Origin: Zizania palustris
Taxonomy: Eukaryota; Streptophyta; Magnoliopsida; Poales; Poaceae
NCBI GenBank assembly: GCA_019279435.1
Contig: JAAALK010000080.1
Span: forward strand, 29,046,778 to 29,110,777
Reading direction: 5' to 3'
Length of the DNA stretch: 64,000 nt
A program made the position numbers and the translations under genes. This document shows, piece after piece, positions 12,401-20,608 of the stretch (the stretch's first letter is position 1; each line of letters starts with the position of its first letter). The notes below the pieces were generated by a model. It made no database searches. It saw nothing but the letters and a program-made list of their open reading frames with translations, and was not told the DNA's origin.

Positions 12401-12685
12401 CCGTGGAGTCGACTCTGTCCCGGGAACTCGAGTCCTCATTCCGGCTCCCAGCTTCCCGTCTACTGCCTCCTCAATGGACTCCGCGGTGCTCACAGACTGG
12501 CCAATAACAAAGCTCTGGGCCATCTTCTTCTTGGAGGGCGGGCGGAGCGCTCGAGGATTCTTGGGCCAAGCACCGCCCGGACCCCCCGCCATTGCCGTTG
12601 CTGCCGATGCGGCCCACGCCTGCCGCTGCGCCAAGGTGTTGGCCGCCAATGGAGTGGTGTGGCTGGTTCTCGCCATTGCGCTCAA
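9479..12685 (-). CDS. Four-exon antisense accessory gene with gypsy-type (Transposase_28-like) domain
   Basis: A gene runs opposite to gag-pol. Exons: 11782-12685, 11054-11703, 10424-10968 and 9479-10348; introns of 78, 85 and 75 bp all have GT...AG ends, and codon phase is kept across all three junctions. The start is the ATG at 12685 or at 12676. Exon 1 contains the plant gypsy-type domain (LFEAFFEAGLGIPAVDFL, PQLSPNAIVRLAVFEWAL, WYTNWILRWFY). Exons 2-3 are acidic and low complexity. Exon 4 is a long predicted coiled coil (LNRKVTALQTALDDSTRRS and following heptads). A one-base shift near 11478-11482, in an AAAAA run on the coding strand, separates the exon 2 frames. Related antisense ORFs occur in RIRE2 and Grande; their function is unknown. 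Confidence 0.8.
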
Positions 12686-12770
12686 GTGCTCGAGGGTGCG
12701 GAAGATTGAAGGAAAGGTGAATCGCAGGAGCAGTGAATGTGGTAAAAAACTTCTAGTAATCCCTATTTCC

Positions 12771-12780
12771 CCCTTTTATA
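12771..12780 (-). promoter_or_regulatory. TATA box of the antisense gene
   Basis: The minus strand reads GGTTATAAAAGGGGG here, a strong TATA box about 95-105 bp upstream of the candidate ATGs (12676 or 12685). Transcription would start near 12745 and give a leader of about 60-70 bases. The gene therefore appears to have a promoter separate from the LTR. Confidence 0.6.
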
Positions 12781-12785
12781 ACCGC

Positions 12786-13229
12786 ACGACCTATACTGCT
12801 CTTCGAGAGGTTTCACATTGCAGGTTCGGCTTCTGTCACTGATGTGTGGGGCTGGTAATTGGAACGGCGTGCAACCGCTGAAGAAATCGACCGTTACCTT
12901 TTTTACAGAGGGTAACGGCTATCTGCGCCGTAACGGTCATATTGACGGTACCCCACGACGTTCGCACTCCGCAACCGTCTCCACGACAAAGGGCACTTCG
13001 TAACCGCTTTCGCGAAGTTCATACTCCGAAACCGTTCTATTCCCAGGGAGTTCTCTCACTGTGCCAAAACTCGGAGACGAAGGTTTTAAAATATTGTGCC
13101 CAAAATCCTGGGCTAAGTCATAACATCTTCGAATTCCCTTTAAGCCTCAGAAACTAGAAATGTTCCTTTCGTATACTGCCTTCTTTCTAAAAATAAGTTA
13201 TCTACAGAAAGGCGTATTCGAGGGGCTAC
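12786..13229 (+). other. Spacer between the antisense promoter and right LTR, with polypurine tract
   Basis: This noncoding stretch has no convincing ORF. The polypurine tract priming plus-strand synthesis is the GAGGGG run in ATTCGAGGGGCTAC, directly before the right LTR at 13230. The rest contains short repeats of GTAACGG/CCGTAACGG type (about 12885-13010) of unknown meaning. Confidence 0.6.
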
Positions 13230-13714
13230 TGTTGGGGGAAATTACTTCATTTCCAAGACTCAAAGGCTAACCCTCAGTGGGCTCCAGGAATCTCCCGAAG
13301 GTGGCGGACGGATGTTCGAAGCATACGTCAGCACAGTCGGAGGGTGTCATGATGCAAAGTCACGGAGGACCCTCCGAAAGGAAGAAGGAGGCTTCGAAGC
13401 AGGAAGACGTGATTGATCGGATGTCTTGCTTATCCATCTACCCTACGGCACTTTACCGTGTATAACCTTGTTTATAATATTGAATGTCAGTTGTAATATA
13501 GGGGTAAATAGGTCTATTCCTTAAGCCTTTTTCCCTATAAATACCCCCCTTTGTACCTTGTAAGAAGGATCCAGAACTAGTTGTTCAAGCATATACATTC
13601 GGACCTCTTGAGTTGTTATCCTTTACGGAGGCTCAAGTTTGTCCTAAAACACAAACCTCTTGTTCGTTTGTTCTTGATTACCGAGAACCTGGTGGTGTAA
13701 CTTTTACACCAACA
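13230..13714 (+). repeat. 3' LTR of the Tat Gypsy at 2101-13714
   Basis: This 485-bp LTR is nearly identical to 2101-2585, with a TATA box at about 13534-13542. It is followed by the GATAG duplication at 13715-13719 and then the interrupted CACTA transposase. Confidence 0.96.
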
Positions 13715-15492
13715 GATAGCATGACCAATCTCCAACTCCTTCCAATAGGGCAAATATCTAAAGAAGATCGACTGCTTTTTAAATGGAGCGTCCTTTGAAT
13801 TTTTTTCAGATTTCTTCCTCTTCTTTCCGAAAACAACTTTGATATTCTTTACCATTTCGAATAGAAATTTGCCATCTCGATTTCGTGGAGGCTGTCCAAG
13901 CTCGATTGTACCATCGAAATGGTTCCTATTTCTTCGATATTTGTGGTTTTTTGGTAAAAATCTGCGGTGTCGCATATATATCGTCTTAACGAATGATGGA
14001 AGATGCATAGATTCTGTCTGGTCCACACACACTACACATGCTGTTTTTCCTTTAACCTGTCCTGTTAGGGACATGCGTCCTGGGTTGTCAGCTATGGTGC
14101 AAAAGATTATGGCTCTTAGATTGAAGTGCTCTTTCTTGTGCTCATCCCACACACAGACACCATGTTCCCATAGACATTTCATATCCTCCATCAAAGGTTC
14201 TAGAAAGATATCAATGTCATTGCCAGGTTGTTTTGGACCAGAAATTAGAGTAGTGAGCATAAGGTATTTTCTTTTATGGCACAACCATGATGGAATGTTG
14301 AACAAGCATAGAAAGACTGGCCACGTACTATGTGGGTTCCTCATCTCACCGAAGGGATTCATTCCATCCGTGCTAAGCCCCATCCTGATATTTCTAGGAT
14401 CGTCCGAGAAATCTGGATGGGCTAGGTCAAATGATTTCCACTGCCTAGCATCCGCAGGGTGCCGAAGTTTTCCGTCCTTCTTTCGCCCAGCGAAATGCCA
14501 GATTAATAGTTCAGCATCTCTAGGATTAGAGAACATACGTTTCAAGCGATCAATCACTGGTAGGTACCACATTACTAAGGCTGGAACTTTCCTCTCCATC
14601 TTTTTTCCAGGATGGTCTTCAATAACATTTTTATTCCTCTTCTGCAACCTCTTATTATTCTTCTTCTGGTGGTCATTGTAGTCCTCCACATAGTCATTTG
14701 GACGTTTGTATCGACTCGCGTTGCACTGCGGACATCTCTCTAACAATCCATACTCTTTTCGATATAGGATACAGTGGTTCGGGCATGCATGAATCTTCTG
14801 AACGCCCAAAGTCAATGGACAAATCATCTTCTTGCTTGGTACGTATCAGATGGTAAACCATTGAGTTTTGGCAAAACCTTTTTTAGGAGTTGTAAAAGAT
14901 CTGAAAAACTAGTGTCAGACCATCCATTGCTGGCCTTCAGTTTCATAAGCTCAAGAATTGTGTACAACACAGTATACTGCTTATCGCATCCGTGGCGTTC
15001 CTCGTAAAGAAGGTTTTTTGATGCTTTGTCAAGTGCTTCAAAGTTATCGTATCCTTTGGTTGTAGTTCTCTGCAACAACACCTCAGGCGCAACATTTCAC
15101 ATCAGTTCCTCCACATCAAAGGCGTCATCATCATCATGTTGATCAACATCATCATGTGTTATGTCGGATGTATGATCACAACCTCTTCTATGTTGATGAG
15201 CATCTTGCGGCACATCAGAATCTTCAGGAGGATTTTGGCCCATCTCACCGTGTTTCGTCCATATATAATAGTTCTTCACGAAACCATTTTTCAACAAGTG
15301 AAATCGTATGGTTTCACGATCAGAACACGGATACATCGCTTCGTTTTTACAAACTTTACAAGGACAATATATTGCCTCTTCACTCTGACGGGAAGCATAA
15401 TGTGCGGCAGCTTCAGTAAATTCAGTTACTCTATTAAAATATGCCACCACATCTCCATCGTTGGACGAGTACATCCAGGACCTGTGCTCCAT
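13715..15492 (-). pseudogene. CACTA transposase N-terminal part: transposase-associated domain and Tnp2
   Basis: The reading starts at the ATG at 15492 (MEHRSWMYSSNDGDVVAYF), the transposase-associated domain, with a zinc-finger-like YCPCKVCKN and an acidic, His/Asp-rich tail. An in-frame TGA at 15097-15099 follows, then the same frame continues to about 14830, where a frameshift leads into Tnp2 (MICPLTLGVQKIHACPNHC). Tnp2 landmarks are LLERCPQCNASRYK, MGLSTDGMNPFG, CLFNIPSW and NLRAIIFCTIADNP. The gene is cut by the Gypsy LTR at 13714 and resumes in frame at 2100. Tnp2 is the catalytic transposase of En/Spm-type elements. The stop, the frameshift and the insertion all inactivate it. Confidence 0.9.
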
Positions 15493-16064
15493 CTAAAACA
15501 TATATTATTTGAAAAAATATTAATAAATTAATTATTGTTATTTTAGTAATTTACAAATTGAAAATATATTGATTTATTATCGCTCATAACAACATTAATT
15601 AAAAATGCTTTAATTCAAACTATGTATTAAGCAGAAAAAAAATTATTAAATAAATTAACTATATTGTTTTCTCTCTCTCCAAACAACATAACTCTAGATC
15701 TATAATCATAAATCAAATTAAAAAGAGATTAAAATGATGTAAATCAATATACAAGTGATGAATAATTGTGAGGAGGGTCATATTTGTTCATTTGGGAGAA
15801 GGTAACACTGTAAATGGAAGATTATTTGAAAATTTCTATTCACAAACCCTAAATTAGAAAAAACGCTAATAACTCATTGTATACATGATTAAATACAAAA
15901 TAAATGTGAGATTCGGCATGGATTTACCTCCTAGAATGAAATCCTTCAAAAGAAACGAAAACAAAGCCTCCCCCTCTTTATCTAGATTTTTGTCGCCATT
16001 GTACGGACAAAATTAAATGCGAACTCCAGTAGAGCTCGGGGAGAAAGAAGCTGCGCATTTATAG
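15493..16064 (-). other. AT-rich 5' noncoding region of the CACTA element
   Basis: This stretch lies between the transposase ATG (15492) and the subterminal repeats. It is strongly AT-rich with no ORF of note and probably holds the promoter and leader, but I see no single convincing TATA box. Confidence 0.5.
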
Positions 16065-16334
16065 CTAGAATAGTAGTGGCGGTCGCAAGTGATGTCATCA
16101 ATACTTTAGTGGCGGCCATATTAGCAGCGGCGGGCAGCACCAGCGACCGCCACTGCTATTGGTACAATAGTGGCGGTCCGGGATGACGTCAGCACCGACC
16201 GCCACTACTTTACCAACAATAGTGGCGGGCACTGGTGCTGCCGTCAGCACCAGCAACTGTAGTGGCGGGCATCTAATGGCCCGCCACTACAGTGGTTTTG
16301 CCCAACGCCACTACAGTGACGGTTTGTAGTAGTG
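16065..16334 (-). repeat. CACTA 5' terminal and subterminal repeats
   Basis: The terminus on the minus strand reads CACTACTACAAACCGTCACT, the family's diagnostic end. Inside it, the motif GTAGTGGCGG/CCGCCACTAC recurs many times in both orientations between 16065 and 16320. Such subterminal arrays are the binding sites for the CACTA DNA-binding protein. The outside flank begins CAC at 16335; the 3-bp target duplication cannot be checked because the other end is not in the window. Confidence 0.93.
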
Positions 16335-16427
16335 CACCATGGACACTCAACTGAAAGATCTTAACCTTTTATTTGATTTAGTTAAATCTCAACAGCTCAT
16401 TCTTCTAATCTAATTTATCCTTCCTAA

Positions 16428-17822
16428 GAGCATCTTCAAAAAACACCTAATTTTTCTTTCCTAAATCTGATATATATAGGAAACCATCTTGTATATATTG
16501 ATCTCTAAAATTAACTATATACATAACAATTCCCTTTATTCTCGATTCCTATTTTTAAACCAAGCAAATATAATATCAATACATGTTTTTGTATGCTATC
16601 TGCATGCCCACACATACGGGGGATTTAATTATTTGCCACTCTTAATATGTAAGTGGCAATAACAAAATTGCCACTCTGAGTCACTGATACGTGGGGTCAC
16701 CTGAGTCACTGACATGTGGTCCATTAATTGACACATAAAGAGAGTGACAAATAGTTAAATTATCCCACACATGCACAGTGCATCGGCCTGGCTGCTTGGG
16801 AATGTGGCGGAGAAGGAAGAGGCCAAGGGAGTTCTTGTAGGCTATGAAATTTGTACATATTATTTTGTTCATCACTGCTTCAATCAAATTAAAGTCCTTG
16901 TCGAAGAGTAGAAAACACAAAGAAGAAAACTAGAATCGATCTTTGAAGAATTTGAGAAATTAAAGCTTAGAAACAATTAGAAAAAAGAGTAGACAACGCA
17001 GATGCTTTTACAAATCAATTTCCTGTAGCAGTAAAAGGCATATGCAGCCATTTTACAAAAAATAAAGAATATAGTAAACCTTGTCAGCATGCTTCAATTC
17101 CACGAACACACCATTATTTTTGCTAGAGCATTCAAGGCACCATAATTTTTATCGGAATGTCCACCCTGCCAGGATATGACCGAAAGAGGGCAGTGGTGAG
17201 AATGAACCTGATTAAGGATGATGCTGTTGCTATGCCTCGTGCGGCCGAAGACAGAGACGACCCGGTAGAGCCCTTATCAAGCTGCAGCGTGGTCACCGCA
17301 TTTGGGTCCACCTAAAAGCTCCCCGCTCGTCGCAGTACACCAATCACTTTAGCCGCACGACCCCTCCTCCCACATCCCCACGAAAGGCGACCGTGGAGAG
17401 GACGATAGGGTCCACGGTGATCCGGGGATCGATGCCTCTCCGCCATCCCGCCACTGCCATGACAGCTCCGGTCCTACTTGTTGGATGCGAAGCCATGGAA
17501 CTCTAGTATCTACATCATTGAGATGTCATGAGAGAAAGGTGGGGTCTCCTCCGCCTTCGACTGCTACTAGGATTTGGTGGATTTGGGACTCGGGGAGTCG
17601 GGCTATAGGGTGTGGGTGGCGATCGAAAAGAAATAAAAGGTGCATGCGCAAGGAATTTCATTCCAACGAAAATAGGGAACGAGAAGTAATCCTATAAATA
17701 AGGAGGTATTTAGGAAATGGTTTAAGAAAGGGGTTCGTTTAAGGATTTTATTGAAGTCTAATTTTTTTTCAAAATCTTTAATTTTAAATTTAGGAATTCA
17801 CATAACTCTTTTGGAGATGCTC
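16428..17822. mobile_element. PIF/Harbinger-like non-autonomous DNA element (1.4 kb)
   Basis: The ends are inverted repeats: GAGCATCTTCAAAAAA at the left and ...TTTTGGAGATGCTC at the right. TAA stands directly outside both ends (16425-16427 and 17823-17825), the usual 3-bp duplication of PIF/Harbinger elements. No DDE transposase or Myb-like protein is visible, so the element depends on a partner. Its interior includes a nested MITE (16618-16766), AT-rich sequence to about 17150, and a GC-rich part (17200-17640) that looks like genic DNA but was not recognised. The longer ORFs inside are short and unconvincing. Confidence 0.7.
16618..16766. mobile_element. 149-bp hAT-like MITE nested in the PIF/Harbinger-like element
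   Basis: The termini form an imperfect inverted repeat: GGGGGATTTAATTATTTGCC at the left against GGGATAATTTAACTATTTG read inward from the right. The flanks are ACACATAC (16610-16617) and ACACATGC (16767-16774), a 7-of-8 match consistent with an 8-bp hAT duplication. It has no coding capacity. Superfamily assignment rests only on the duplication length. Confidence 0.6.
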
Positions 17823-17845
17823 TAATCACCTTGACCTAAATTTCA

Positions 17846-18200
17846 TGCAGCCAACCCCCACATTGTCCTCTTTGACTTTGACTGTCTCTCTCCTCCATCC
17901 GCCTTCAGCCGGCGCCGCCTCCGCTCTGCTCAACCCACTGCCGCCATCTCACGCCTCTTCCCTGCGCTATCCCCCGGCCAGCCACATACTCCTCCACCTC
18001 GTGAAACACTACGCTCCGCGCACACGCGCCTCCTCTTCCTCTTGTGCCCTCTCCCACCCTGTATCCACTATCATACCACGTCAAGCTCATCCAGGCCTAT
18101 GTTGCCTGCAACGCTACCCCCACTCATGTAGTGCTTGACTCCTAGTCATTCCTCACTGTAACCTCACACCCAAATTGATCTTCAATATGATCCATAATGA
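17846..18200 (+). pseudogene. Degraded host-gene fragment, possibly pentatricopeptide-repeat-like
   Basis: This GC-rich stretch with genic codon character can be read as an ORF from the ATG at 17845 for 97 residues. A shifted frame near 18078 gives YHVKLIQAYVACNATPTH, which resembles the start of a PPR helix pair, followed by a stop and further frameshifts. It is too short and damaged to be certain. It stands just upstream of a phosphoglycerate kinase fragment, so two unrelated gene pieces may be joined here. Confidence 0.3.
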
Positions 18201-18290
18201 GTGACCTCCACCGATCGTGTGGCTTGGGCTCTCCACCTCTACGGGATCTCAATTGTGACATTCGATGAGCTAGATTTGATGTAGGGAGCA

Positions 18291-18493
18291 ATAGCGACCA
18301 AGAGAAGCATCGGGACTCTAGGGAAGGTGGGTCTTAGGGGGAAGAAGGTGTTTGTGCGCACTGATCTCAATGTGCCGCTCGAAGATGCCTAGAAGATCAC
18401 CAATGACACCCTAATTTGTGCCTCCATGTCCACCATCAAGTTCCTCATCTAGAATGGCACCAAGGTCATCCTCGCCATGCTAGCCATCTGGTG
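18291..18493 (+). pseudogene. PGK: Phosphoglycerate kinase exon 1 fragment (cytosolic type), pseudogene
   Basis: Translation gives the N-terminus of a plant cytosolic phosphoglycerate kinase, the glycolytic enzyme that transfers phosphate from 1,3-bisphosphoglycerate to ADP. The family signature is intact: KKVFVRTDLNVPLEDA fits the PGK motif (x-x-x-R-x-D-x-N-x-P). The piece ends ...ILA..SHL followed by GTGAGC, a splice donor at the normal exon-intron border, so it is a genomic fragment and not a processed cDNA copy. Damage: the start codon is ATA, stops stand where Gln and Glu codons are expected, and a roughly 5-bp insertion shifts the frame just before the end. No later exon is seen in 18494-18690. 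Confidence 0.85.
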
Positions 18494-18690
18494 AGCACCC
18501 ACTATCCTTGACCCACACCATCCTTTGTAGCCAGCCATTTTGATCAATCCACTTGTGAATTGGATGTAATTTTTGGGCCACTTGGGCTACTTGTGAGTTG
18601 GTGTCTTTTTTGTCACACTTCGACACATGCGTGGCCAGGAGATCTTCTTAGCTCCAGTGCATGTCCTACAATCTTAGAAAAAGGGTTCAA
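18494..18690. other. Noncoding tail after the PGK fragment
   Basis: This is intron-like sequence after the PGK splice donor, ending where a retrotransposon LTR appears to begin. No exon, terminal repeat or Helitron-type hairpin end was recognised. Confidence 0.4.
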
Positions 18691-19630
18691 GGCGTGCCAA
18701 TCAGTTTGACCCTACAACTGATAAGGAAACAGAGAAAATAACATTAGTAGCATAGTCGATCGGCTGCCAAGCTGATGACTACGATAAGGAAAAAATCATC
18801 ATGAGCGAATAACGCCAATCGGCCATAAGGCAGAGCGACTGGGGCAAACGTGTCATCGGTCGATGAGATAGGTAGTTCACGCATATGGGTCGATGAGTAT
18901 TTCCCGATGGCAGATAGAATATAACATTGAATTGAAGATAACCTATCGACTTGTATTCCAAAAGAAATAAATAAAACACGCCAGATAACATGTATGTATC
19001 ATCAAAATCATCACAATAATAAGATTGGACTTAACCAAGACAGTAGCTAGTCACGATGAACTTAACAATACTTCAAAGTATTAGGCATACCACACCTAAA
19101 TCACATCAATCTAAGAGATCAAACTGATGCAGCCTTAGACCTAGTAAATACACTGAGATAAATCGGTGATCGTACTATTTCAGCTGATGCCTCAAGAGAT
19201 CAAATTGATGCAGTCGTGAGGACACTGACCTAGTCGATACGATCGTTGAGGTGGCGGGACTCACCTCTTCGCCAGAGATTGGAACGATGCATCCCAGCTC
19301 CGAGTGCCGAATCCCGCTGGGATTAACCTTAGGAAGCCAAGGGTGGCAATGCGCCTAAGAGTTGTTTGACAAGGTTGTGTGTCTGACCTAACTAATTTGA
19401 TACATATTTATAGTCCGGAGACTTGCCATCCAAGTAACCTAAATTGTAACCGACTCTGGATCATATTTATATCCTCTCACTTTTATCTTCATCGTATCCT
19501 TAATATCCGGTCATGTTGAAAATAGCACGAACAAACTTCTTTGACCATCTTTGACCAGGCTCCTTTGACTTATGTTGGTCGTGCGGTATCTTCTAGTGGT
19601 CCTAGGTTTTACCAAATCTGGGTGTAAACA
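18691..19630 (-). repeat. 3' LTR of the truncated Tat element
   Basis: The right end is set by TGTTTACA next to the polypurine tract. The left end is not fixed because the partner LTR and target duplication are missing; 18691 is an estimate. The LTR carries a TATA box near 19410 on the minus strand. Confidence 0.6.
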
Positions 19631-20267
19631 CATGCCCCCTAGTCATGTAGTGGGCCTAGGTTTTACCAAATGGCCACTGATGCTTCGAAATTATTGGCCA
19701 CCATTATCCCCTGTCATCACGTTGCCTCACACGTCCACCCGCAATGTCTTTTCACATTTATTAATTGCAGTTGAAACCCTTCAACTTCTAATACTTTATA
19801 AAATCACACTAGGTCCCGTGCACCATATCACTTTTCCTTCCTCCCTGCCTCTTCTTCTTATTCGGCCGTTCACACCTGTGATGGATGTTGTTTGGACCTA
19901 CGCATTAACTTTTCTTTGTGGCGGCGTCGGATCAGACATCATTCCACATAGTTTTGTATTGGTACCTATTAAACCAAAGATCTTGTTCCTCTAATCCCAG
20001 GCCTGCAAAGATCTCGGCATTTCAAAAATCGTACTCATGATTACCTTTTGACGAACGTTGCGAATGGCCCCACCAAATCCGACGAGATCGGTTTTGACTC
20101 GGTTGTCGAAGAGTCACTCCTGCTCTATAAGTACTAGGTCTTTCTAGTTTTGCTTTTTACACTTGTTGTTAGTATCCGAGTTAACCGTCGTTTGTTGCGA
20201 CTATTGTTTGAAACTGTCACTTGTTGTCTTTTCTTTTCCACTGATTCTGTACCCCAGTGACGCTAGC

Positions 20268-20608
20268 ATGGCTACTATCAACATGATTCCTGAGGTAAGT
20301 TTCTAGCATTCTTGTTGTTCCTCATTTTTCTCGGTTCTTTCACTGCTTTCTGCTTTACAGCTTCGTTTTTTCTCACTATATATTATTTTCCTCTTCCCTC
20401 ATTGTAGAACCTATAGGACCAAACTCTGATCCCAATAGCCACTCATCCATCTTGCTTCTTCTTAGGCCCTTTGGGGAATTCGGACCCTACAGATTTAATA
20501 AACGCCAAAACTTGTAGAATCCCTTTTAAACATTCTCTCATGCGTTCTCCTGACTGGGATTCTGGTTTTTATTCATTTCCCTATTCCATCCCTGGCTGGC
20601 GTGCCTAG
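20268..20608 (+). pseudogene. 5' end of the convergent accessory gene of a Tat element, truncated
   Basis: Exon 1 is 20268-20294 (MATINMIPE), followed by an intron 20295-20407 with GTAAGT and a pyrimidine-rich ...TTGTAG acceptor. Exon 2 continues in frame (THPSCFFLGPLGNSDPTDL, PDWDSGFYSFPYSIPGW) to a stop at 20606-20608, directly at the Copia LTR border, so the gene is cut there. An in-frame TAG also occurs at 20414-20416. A TATA box (CTCTATAAGTACTAGG) lies at about 20128, 130-140 bp upstream of the ATG. The protein family was not recognised, but the position and orientation match the antisense gene of the element at 2101-13714. Confidence 0.6.

Larger units (their letters stand above)
2101..13714 (+). 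mobile_element. Tat-lineage Ty3/Gypsy LTR retrotransposon (RIRE2/Grande-like), nearly intact
   Basis: This is an 11,614-bp element with two 485-bp LTRs beginning TGTTGGGGG and ending CCAACA, flanked by GATAG. The LTRs differ at four positions counted by eye, so the insertion is recent. Contents in order: left LTR, PBS, gag-pol (2794-8139), a 118-bp tandem repeat (8325-8739), a convergent antisense gene (9479-12685) with a further antisense ORF (8932-9387), PPT, right LTR. The Tat lineage is indicated by a second RNase H domain between the usual RNase H and integrase and by the antisense gene with a gypsy-type (Transposase_28-like) domain. No chromodomain is present. Confidence 0.95.
1..16334 (-). 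mobile_element. CACTA (En/Spm-type) DNA transposon, interrupted, left end outside window
   Basis: A cut-and-paste DNA transposon lies on the minus strand. Its 5' terminus is at 16334, where the minus strand begins CACTACTACAAACC, followed by subterminal repeats. The order on the minus strand is: transposase-associated domain, Tnp2 transposase, DUF4218, DUF4216. A Gypsy element occupies 2101-13714. The 3' end is not seen: 1-500 contains no matching terminal repeat, so the element either continues past the window or was truncated. Bases 218-338 and 411-500 are AT-rich with no coding signal. The coding region carries a stop and frameshifts, so this copy is not autonomous. Confidence 0.88.
18691..20608 (-). 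mobile_element. Truncated Tat-type Gypsy element (3' LTR and adjoining interior)
   Basis: The LTR begins on the minus strand at 19630 (TGTTTACACCCAG) and runs left to about 18691; that end is uncertain. A TATA box (GACTATAAATATG) lies at about 19402-19417 on the minus strand. Just inside the LTR is the polypurine tract, AGGGGGCATG read on the minus strand (19631-19640). The interior (19631-20608) holds the start of a convergent plus-strand gene, the same arrangement as in the element at 2101-13714. The element is cut exactly at 20608, where a Copia LTR starts. No gag or pol remains. Sequence between 19640 and 20127 shows no coding signal. Confidence 0.7.
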
